64,000 nt of DNA, taken from Megalopta genalis (lineage: Eukaryota > Arthropoda > Insecta > Hymenoptera > Halictidae). The translations under genes and the position numbers were made by a program. The notes beneath the pieces are model-generated. The model made no database searches, was not told where the DNA came from, and was given only the letters and a program-made list of their open reading frames with translations. Each line of letters starts with the position of its first letter. Within the stretch, counting starts at the first letter, position 1. The DNA lies in the NCBI RefSeq assembly GCF_051020955.1, contig NW_027477141.1, positions 30,520 to 94,519 on the forward strand, read 5' to 3'. Of this stretch, positions 55,635 to 64,000 are shown piece after piece.

Positions 55635-58600
55635 TGCTTCAAATCCAAGCGAAAAACATGATTTAGTATCAAGTCAACCCGAAGTAGAAGGCTTAGCTTC
55701 TAATCCATGCGAAACAAATGGTTTAGCTTCAAATACTTGTGATATACATGATTTATATTCAACAGCAAGCGAAACAAACGAGTTAGCTTCAAATCCAAGC
55801 GAAACACATCATTTATATTCACATCAATGCGAAGTAGAAGGAATAGCTTCAAATCCATGCGAATCAACCGGTTTAGCTTCAAGCACTTGTGATATTCATG
55901 ATTTCGCTTCAACTGCATGCGAAACAAACGAGCTAGCTTCAAATCCATGCGAAGTAGAAGGCTGATATTCGAATCCATGCGAAACAAATGGTTTTGCTTC
56001 AAATACTTGTGATATACATAATTTAGCTTCAACTGCATGCGAAGCAAGCGAGTTAGCTTCAAATACAAGCGGAATACATGATTTAGCTCAAATAAATGCG
56101 ATGTAGAAGGCTTAGCTTCAAATCCATGCGAAACAAATTGTTTAGCTTCAAATGCTTGTAATATACATGATTTAGCTTCAACAGCATGCGAAACAAACGT
56201 GTTAACTTCAAATCCATACGAAACACATGATTTAGCTTCAATTGAATGCGAGGTTGAAGGCTTATCTTCGAATCCATGCGAAACAAATGGTTTAGCTTCA
56301 AATCAGTGCGAAGTAGAAGGCTTAGCTTCAAATCCATGCGAATCAAATGTTTTAGCTTCAAATACTTGTGATATACATGATTTACATTCAACAGCAAGCG
56401 AAACAAACGAGTTAGCATCAAATCCATGCGAAACACTTGATTTATCATCAAATCAAGGCGAAGTAGAAGGCTTATCTTCGAATCTATGCGAAACAAGTGG
56501 TTTAGCTTCAAATACTTGTGATATACATGATTTAGCTTCAACTGCATGCGAAACCAACGAGTTAGCTGCAAATCCATGCAAAGCACATGATTTAGCCTCA
56601 AATCAATGCGAAGTAGAAGGCTTAGCCTCAAATCCATGCGGAACGAATGATTGACAATCAAATGCTTGCGAATATAAGTGATATAGCTTCAAATGCTGGC
56701 GAAACAAACGAGTTAGCTTCAAATCCATGCAAAACACATGATTTAGATTCAAATCAATGCGAAGTAGAAGGCTTAGCTTCAAATCCAAGCGAAACACATG
56801 ATATAGCATATAAATACATGAGAAGCAAATGATTTATCTCCAGATAATTGCGGTATAAGTGATACAGATTCAAATGCAGGCAAAACAACCGAGTTAGTTT
56901 CAAATCCATGCGAAAAACATGATTTAGCTTCAAATCAATGCGATGTAGAAGGTTTATCTTCAAATCCATGCGTAACAAATGGTTTAGCTTCAAATACTTG
57001 TGATATACATGATTTAGCTTCAACTGCATGCCAAACAAACGTGCTAGCTTCAAATCCATGCGATACACATGATTTAGCTTCAAATCAATGCGGAGTAGAA
57101 GGCTTGTCTTCGAATCCATGCAAAACAAATGGTTTAGGTTCAAATACTTGTGATATACTTGATTTAGATTCAAATGCAGGCGAAACAACCGAGTTAGATT
57201 CAAATCCGTGCGAAACTCGTGATTTAGCTTAATATTCATGCGAAGCAAATGGTTTATCTTCAAATACTTGTGATATACATAATTTAGCTTCCACTGCATG
57301 CGGAGCAAGCGAGGTAGCTTCAAATGCAAGCGAAGCACATGATTTAGCTCAAATCAATGCGATGTAGAAGGTTGAGCTTCAAATCCATGCGAAACAAATG
57401 ATTTAGCTTCAAACAATTGCGATATAAGTGATATAGCTTCAAATGCAGACGAAACAAATGTGTTGGCTTCAAATCCAAGCGAAACACATGATTTAACTTC
57501 AAATCAATGCGATATAGAAGGTTTAGCTTCAAATCCAAGCCATACACATGATTTCGCTTCAAATCAATGCGAAGTAGAAGGCTTATCTTCGAATCCATGC
57601 GAAACAAATGGTTTAGCTTCAAATACCTGTGATATACATGATTTAGCATCAAATTCAGGCGAAATAAACGAGTTAGCTTCAAATTCATGCGAAACACATG
57701 ATATAGTTTCAAATTCATGAGAAACACATGGTTCAGCTTAATATTCATGCGAAACAGTTGGTTTAGATTCAGATACTTGTGATAAACATGATTTAGCTTC
57801 AACTGCATGCGAATCAAACGAGTTAGCTGCAAATCCATGCAAAGCACATGATTTAGCCTCAAATCAATGCGAAGTAGAAGGCTTAGGTTCAAATCCATGC
57901 GAAACGAATAATTGACATTCAAATACTTGCGAATATGTGTGATATAGCTTCAAATGCTGGCGAAACAAACGAATTAGCTTCAAATCCATGCAAAACACAT
58001 GATTTAGATTCAAATCAATGCGAAGTAGAAGGCTTAGCTTCAAATCCATGCGAAACGAATGGTTTAACTACCAATACTTGCGAATATATGTGATATAGCT
58101 TCATATGCAGGTGAAACAATAGAGTTAGCTTCTAATCTCTGTGAATGACATGATTGAGCTTCAAATCGAAACGAAGTAGAAGGCTTAGCTTCAAATCCAT
58201 GGGAAACGTATGGTTTAGCTTCAAATACTTGCGAATATAAGTGATATAGCTTCAAATGCAGGAGAACCAAACGAGTTAGCTTCAAATCCATGCGAAACAC
58301 ATGATTTAGCTTCAAATACTTGCGATAGAAGTGATATAGCTTCAAATGAATGCGAAACAAACGAGTTAGCTTCTAATCTATGCGAAACACGTGATTCAGC
58401 TTCAAATCAATGCGAACTAGAAGGCAGATCGAAACCATGCGAAACAAATGGTTTAGTTTCAAATACTTGTGATATGCGTGATTTTGCTTCAACAGCAAGC
58501 GAATCAAACGAGTTAGCTTCGAATCCATGCGATACACATGATTTAGCTTCAAATCAATGCGAAGTAGAAGGCTTATCTTCGAATCCATACAAAACAAAGT

Positions 58601-60127
58601 GATATAGATTCAAATGCAGACGAAACAAATGAGTTGTCTTCAAATCCATGCGATTCACGTGATTTAGCTTCAAATCAATGCGCAGTAGGAGGCTTGTCTA
58701 CGAATCCATGCAAAACAAATGGTATAGGTTCAAATACTTGTGATATACACGATTTAGCTTCAACTGCATGCGGAGCAAACGAGTTAGCTTCAAATCCAAG
58801 GGAAACAAATGATTTAACTTCAAATCAATGCGAAGTAGAAGGCTTAGCTTCAAATCCGTGCGAATCAAATGGTTTAGTTTCAAATGCTTGTGATATACAT
58901 GATTTAGCTTCAACTACATACGAAAGAAACGAGTTATCTTCAAATACAAGCGAAACACATGATTCAGCTTCAAATCAATGCGAAGTAGACGGCGTGGTTT
59001 CAAATCCAAGCGTAACAAATGGTTCAGCTTCAAATACTTGTGATATACATGATTTAGCTTCAACTGCATGCGAAACAAACGAGTTAGCTTCAAATCCAAT
59101 CGAAACACATAATTTAGCTTCAAATCCATGCGAAACACATAATGTAGCATCAAAACAATGAGAAGTAGAAGGCTTAGCTTCAAATCCATGCGAAACGAAT
59201 GGTTTAGATTCAAATACTTGTGACATTCATAATTAAGCTTCAACTGAATGCGAAGCAAGCGAGTTAGCTTCAAATACAAGCGAAATACATGATTTAGCTC
59301 AAATCAATGCGATGTAGGAGGCTTATCTTCAAATCCATGCGAAACAAATGGTTTAGCTTCAAATACTTGTGATATACACAATTTAGCTTCAACTGCATGC
59401 GTTGCAATCGAGTTAGCATCAAATACAAGCGAAACACATGATTTAGCTTCAAATCAATGCGAAGTAGATGACTTATCTTCAAATCCAGGCGAAGCAAAGG
59501 TTTAGTTACAAATACTTGTGATATGCGTGATTTTGCTTCAACAGCAAGCGAATCAAACGAGTTAGCTTCGAATCCATGCGAAATGCATGATTTAACTTCA
59601 AATCAATGCGAAGTAGAAGGCTTAGCTTCAAATCCAGGCGAAACAAATGGTATAGCTTCAAATGCTTGTGATATACATGATTTAGCTTCAACTGCATGTG
59701 GAACAAACGAGTTAGCTTCAAATCCAAGCGAAACACATGATTTCGATTCAAATCAATGCGAAGTAGAAGGCTTAGCATCAAATCCATGGGAATCAAATGG
59801 TTTAGCATCAAATAATTGTGATGTACATGATTTACCTTCAACTGCATGTGAAACAATCGAGTTAGCTTCAAATGCATGCGAAACACATGATTTAGCTTGA
59901 AATCAATGCGAAGTAGAAGGCTTGTCTTCGAATCCATGCAAAACTAATGATTTAGGTTCAAATACTTGTGATATACATGATTTAGATTCAAATGCAGGCT
60001 AAACAACCGAGTTAGTTTCAAATCCGTGCGAAACTCGTGATTTAGCTTAATATTCATGCGAATCAAATGGTTTAGCTTCAAATAATTGTGATATACATAA
60101 TTTAGCTTCTACTGCATGCGAAGCAAG

Positions 60128-63100
60128 CGAGTTAGCTTCAAATCCATGCGACACACGATTTAGCTTCAAATCAATACGAAGTTGAAGGCATAGCTTCAAA
60201 TACATGTAAAACACATGATTTAGCTTCAAATCAATGCGAAGTTGTAGGATTATCTTCTAAGCCATGCGAAACAAATGGTTTAGCTTCAAATACTTGTGAT
60301 GTGCATGATTTAGCTTCAAATGCAAGCGAAACGAACCAGTTAGCTACAAATCCATGCGAAACACATGATTTAGATTCTTATCAATGCGAAGTAGAAGGCT
60401 GATCTTCGAATCATTGCGAAACAAATGGTTCAGCTTCGAATACTTGTGATATACATGATTTAGCTTCAACTGCATGTGAAACGAACGTGTCAGCTTCACA
60501 TTCAATAGAAACACATGATTCAGTTTCAAATAAAAGCGAAGTAGATGGCATAGCATCAAATCCATGCGAATCAAATGGTTTAGCTTCAAATACTTGTGAT
60601 ATACATGATTTAGCTTCAACTGCATTCGATACAAACAAGTTAGCTTGAAATCCATTCAAAACACATGATTTAGCTTCAAATTCATTCGAAAGACATGATT
60701 TAGCGTACTATTCATGGGAATCAAATGGTTCAGATTCAAATACTTGTGATATACATGATATAGCTTCAACAGCAAGCGAAACAAAGGAGTTAGCTTCAAA
60801 TCCATGCGAAACACATGACTTAGCATCAAATCAATGCGAAGTAGAAGGCTGATCTCCGGATCAACACGAAACAGATTGTTTAGCTTCAAATACTTGTGAT
60901 ATACATTATTTAGCTTCAACAGCATGCGAAACAAACGTGTTAGCTTCAAATCCATTCGAAATACGTGATTTAGCTTCAATTCAATACGAAGTAGAAGGCT
61001 TATCATCGAATCCATGCGAAACAAATGGTTCAGCATCAAATACTTGTGATATACGTGATTTAGCTTCAACTGCAGGCGAAAAAACGAGTTAGCTTCAAAT
61101 GCAAGCGAAACACATGATTTAGCCTCAAAGAAATGCGATGTAGATGACTTAGTTTCAAATCCGTGCGAATCAAAAGTTGTAGCTTCAAATACTTGTGATA
61201 TTCATGATTTAGCTTCAACTGCATCCGAAACAGATGGTTCAGCTTCAAATACTTGTGATGAACATGATTTAGCTTCAACTGCGTGCGAAACAAACGAGTT
61301 ATCTTCAAATCCAAACGAAACACATGATTTAGTTTCAAATCAATACGAAGTAAAAGGCTTATCATCGAATCCATGCGAAACAAATGGTTCAGCTTCAAAT
61401 ACTTGTGATATACGTGATTTAGCTTCAACACCATGGGAAACAAACTTGTTAGCTTGAAATCCTTTCGAAACACATGACTTAGCTTCAAATCCATTCGAAA
61501 CACTTGGTTTAGCTTAATATTCATGCCAAACAAAAGGTTCAGCTTCAAATACTTGTGATATACATGATTTAGATTCAACTGCATTGCGAAACAAACTAGT
61601 TAGTTTCAAATCCATGCGAAACACATGATTTAGCTTCAAATCAATGCGAAGTAGAAGGCTTATCTTCAAATCCATGCGAATCAAATGGTTTAGCTTCAAA
61701 TAATTGTGATATACATGATTTAGCTTCAACTGCATTGCGAAACAAACTAGTTAGTTTCAAATCCAAGCGAAACACATGATTTAGTTTCAAATCAATACGA
61801 AGTAAAAGGCTTATCATCGAATCCATGCGAAACAAATGGTTCAGCTTCAAATACTTGTGATATACGTGATTTAGCTTCAACACCATGGGAAACAAACTTG
61901 TTAGCTTGAAATCCTTTCGAAACACATGACTTAGCTTCAAATCCATTCGAAACACTTGGTTTAGCTTAATATTCATGCCAAACAAAAGGTTCAGCTTCAA
62001 ATACTTGTGATATACATGATTTAGATTCAACTGCATTGCGAAACAAACTAGTTAGTTTCAAATCCATGCGAAACACATGATTTAGCTTCAAATCAATGCG
62101 AAGTAGAAGGCTTATCTTCAAATCCATGCGAATCAAATGGTTTAGCTTCAAATAATTGTGATATACATGATTTAGCTTCAACTGCATGCAAAACAAACGA
62201 CTAAGCTTCAAATCCATGCGAAACACATGATTTAGCTTCAAATCAATGCGAAGCAGAAGTCTGATCTTCGAGTCCATGCGAAACAAACGGTTCAGATTAA
62301 AATACTTGTGATATACATGATTTTGCTTCAACAGCATGCGAAACAAACGAGTTAGCTTCAAATCCAGTGAAAAATATGATTTAACGTCAAATCGACGTGA
62401 AGTAGAAGGCTTAGCTTCAAATCCAAGCGAAACAAATTATTTAGCATCAAATCAATGCGAAGTAGAAGGCGTTGTTTCAAATCCATGCGAAACAAATGGT
62501 TTAGCTCCAAATACTTGTGATATACATGATTTAGTTTCAACTGCATGCGAAACAAACGAGTTAGCTTCAAATCCATGCTAAACACATGATTTAGCTGCAA
62601 ATCAATGCGAAGCAGAAGGCTGACCTTCGAATCCATGCGAAACAAATGGTTTAGCTTCAAATACTTGTGATATACATGATTTAGCTTCAACTGCATGCGA
62701 AACAACGAGTTAGCTTCAAATCCATGCTAAACACATGATTTTGCTTCAAATCAGTGCGAAGAAGTAGAGTAATCTTCGAATCCATGCAAAACAAATGATT
62801 TATCTTCAAACATTTGTGATATACATGATTTAGCTTCAACTGCATGCGAAACAAACGAGATAGCTTCAAATCCATGCGGAACATATGATCTAAGATCAAA
62901 TCAATGCGAAGCAGAAGGCTGATCTTCGAATCCATGCGAAACAAATGGTTTAGCTTCAAATACTTGTGATATACATGATTTAGCTTCAACTGCATGCGAA
63001 CCAAACGAGTAAGCTTCAAATCCATGCGAAACACATGATTTACCTTCTAATCAATGCGAAGTAGAAGTCTAATCTTCGAATCCATGCGAATCAAGTGGTT

Positions 63101-64000
63101 CAGCTTCAAATACTTGTGATATGCGTGATTTTGCTTCAACTGTATGCATAACGAACGAGTTTGCTTCAAATCCAAGCGAAACACATGATTTAGAATCAAA
63201 TCACTGCGAAGTAGAAGGCTTAGCTTCAAATCCAGCGAAACGAATGATTTACCTTCAAATACTTGCGAATATCACTGATATAGCTTCAAATGCAGGCGAA
63301 ACAATCGAGTTAGCTTCAAATCCTAGCGATAGACATGATTTAGCTTCAAATCAATGCGAAGTAGAAGGCTTAGTTTGAAATCCATGCGTATCAAGTTCTT
63401 TAGCTTCAAATACTTATGATATACATGATTGAGCTTCAACTGCATGCGTTGCAATCGAGTTAGCATCAAATACAAGCGAAACACATGATTTAGCTTCAAA
63501 TCAATGCGAAGTAGATGGCTTATCTTCAAATCCAGGCGAAGAAAATGATTTTCCTTCAAATGCTTGCGGTTTAAATGAAATAGCTTCAAATGCAGGCGAA
63601 ACAAACGAGTTAGCTTTAAATCCATGCGAAACACATGATTTAGCTTCAAATCAATGCGAGACACATGATTTAGATTCAAATCAAAGCGAAGTAGACGGCT
63701 TATTTGAAATCCTATCGGAACACTTGATTTAGCTTCGAATCAATGCGAAGTAGAAGGCTTGGCTTCAAATCCATGCGAAACAAATGGTTTAGATTCAAAT
63801 ATTTGTTTTATACATGATTTAGCTTCAACTGCATGCGAAACCAAGGAGTTAGCTTCAAATCCAAGCGAAAGATATGATTTAGCTGCAAATCAATGCGAAG
63901 TAGAAGGCTTCGCATCAAATCCAAGCGAAATAAATGAGTTACCTTAAAATACTTGCGATATAAATGAAATAGATTGAAATGCATGCGAAACAAACGAGTT
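60128..64000 (+). repeat. Right-end duplication IV, right copy (runs off the window)
   Basis: This is the direct partner of 51762-55634. The identity is far higher than in the other long duplications here, so it is either the most recent amplification or a doubling made during assembly. The 4.5 kb between the copies (55635-60127) belongs to the repeating period if the 8366-bp unit continues to the right. Confidence 0.92.

Larger units (their letters stand above)
42338..60127 (+). repeat. More diverged domain of the array
   Basis: Between the 7-kb duplication and the right-end duplication the pentamer order is kept, but monomers carry more private substitutions and more varied length variants (for example 29-bp monomers at GGTTTAGTTCAAATAC near 45.14 kb, GATTTAGCTCAAATAAATG near 56.09 kb and GGCTTATTTGAAATCC near 55.33 kb). 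The CAAAAACCATGCG 31-bp variant, frequent to 38.3 kb, is not seen here. The LASN-type and DLKL-type frames are correspondingly shorter. I see no gene in it. The domain probably escaped the recent amplifications, though its 51762-55634 part was the source or product of one. Confidence 0.65.
1..64000. repeat. Giant satellite-like tandem array: 30-bp monomers in a 150-bp pentameric higher-order repeat
   Basis: Every part of the window I read is built of monomers of about 30 bp beginning TTAGCTTCAAAT or a close variant. Five types alternate. A has CCATGCGAA then ACACATGAT; B has CAATGCGAA then GTAGAAGGC; C begins TTATCTTCGAAT and ends ACAAATGGT; D has ACTTGTGAT then ATACATGAT; E has CTGCATGCGAA then ACAAACGAG. 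The order A-B-C-D-E gives a 150-bp unit that repeats across the window. Most variation is base substitution; length variants of 29 and 31 bp recur, and whole monomers or pentamers are gained or lost. Consensus G+C is about 37% (55 of 150 bases). The array runs off both edges, so its true length is unknown. No unique sequence interrupts it. It is not a CRISPR array, because there are no unique spacers. I do not recognise the family, and the host is unknown; a eukaryotic satellite is the likeliest class. Confidence 0.97.

Noticed and set aside
1..64000. CRISPR array (30-bp repeats at regular spacing)
   Set aside because: There are no unique spacers: the stretches between TTAGCTTCAAAT strings are themselves one of five recurring types. 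No cas genes or leader are present, and the array is far too long.
1..64000. A set of real protein-coding genes, one for each of the many ORFs
   Set aside because: All translations are the same decapeptide series in one of three frames of one satellite. ORF starts and ends fall at length-variant monomers or common nonsense variants, and overlapping ORFs occur on both strands over the same bases. None has a unique domain or gene-like flanks.
1..64000. Translation with a reassigned stop codon (TAA or TGA read as an amino acid) making one giant + strand protein
   Set aside because: Reading TAA and TGA through would lengthen the + frame, but frequent 29- and 31-bp monomers still break it, and no non-repeat coding sequence is present to support an unusual code.
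1..64000. Transposon, LTR element, rRNA or tRNA gene embedded in the array
   Set aside because: I saw no reverse transcriptase or transposase motif, terminal repeat, poly(A) tail, or tRNA- or rRNA-like stretch. Every interval I read aligns to the 30-bp monomers.
1..64000. Telomeric repeat or simple microsatellite
   Set aside because: The unit is 30 bp with five diverged types, not a 5-8 bp G-rich telomere motif or a mono- to hexanucleotide run.
1..64000. Monomer phase is the same at both ends (start at position 9 modulo 30 near both edges)
   Set aside because: Phase drifts in between (for example to 20 near 43.76 kb), so the return is most simply chance at about 1 in 30.

Overview
The whole 64 kb window is one uninterrupted tandem-repeat (satellite-like) array. 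I found no unique sequence at either edge or inside it, and no gene, RNA gene, transposon or CRISPR array that I can support. The base unit is about 30 bp and opens with TTAGCTTCAAAT. Five monomer types (called A to E here) differ mainly in their last 8-9 bases and recur in fixed order, giving a 150-bp pentameric higher-order repeat. The window holds roughly 2,100 monomers, or about 420 pentamers. The consensus is about 37% G+C. The organism cannot be named from this. A long, hierarchically organised, AT-rich satellite with no gene in 64 kb suggests a eukaryotic chromosome (heterochromatin, or a pericentromeric or subtelomeric block), but that is inference.

Layout. From 1 to about 17 kb there is a long-range direct duplication (about 1.44-7.97 kb matches 9.99-16.70 kb), and the first 0.86 kb is a further copy of a module at 4.48 and 13.03 kb. 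From 17 to 27 kb related modules are shuffled, including a 1.6-kb pair (20.10 and 23.68 kb). From 27.8 to 42.3 kb there is a 7-kb tandem duplication. From 42.3 to 60.1 kb the monomers are visibly more diverged, with shorter local duplications. From 60.128 kb to the right edge the sequence repeats 51.762-55.634 kb with no difference at any place I compared. Copies differ by whole monomers or pentamers (30, 150, 151, 180 bp), as expected for unequal crossing-over or gene conversion in register.

Coding potential. Because the unit is a multiple of 3, long open frames arise automatically. In the consensus pentamer the + strand LASNPCETHD-type frame and the - strand DLKLNHVFRM-type frame have no stop, and a second - strand frame (FEAKSCVSHG-type) has one stop per 150 bp. 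The longest ORF is 901 codons on the - strand. I treat these ORFs as products of the repeat. They have no non-repetitive domain, they are broken by recurring 29- and 31-bp monomers and nonsense variants, and the - strand frame is intrinsically poor in codons one step from stop. An expressed repeat protein is not excluded.

The points most worth a second look are the three-level hierarchy with a near-nucleosomal 150-bp unit, the exact recent duplication at the right end, the recurring paired -1/+1 monomers that keep the + strand frame, and the chimeric monomers whose switch points fall in the shared TGCGAA core.
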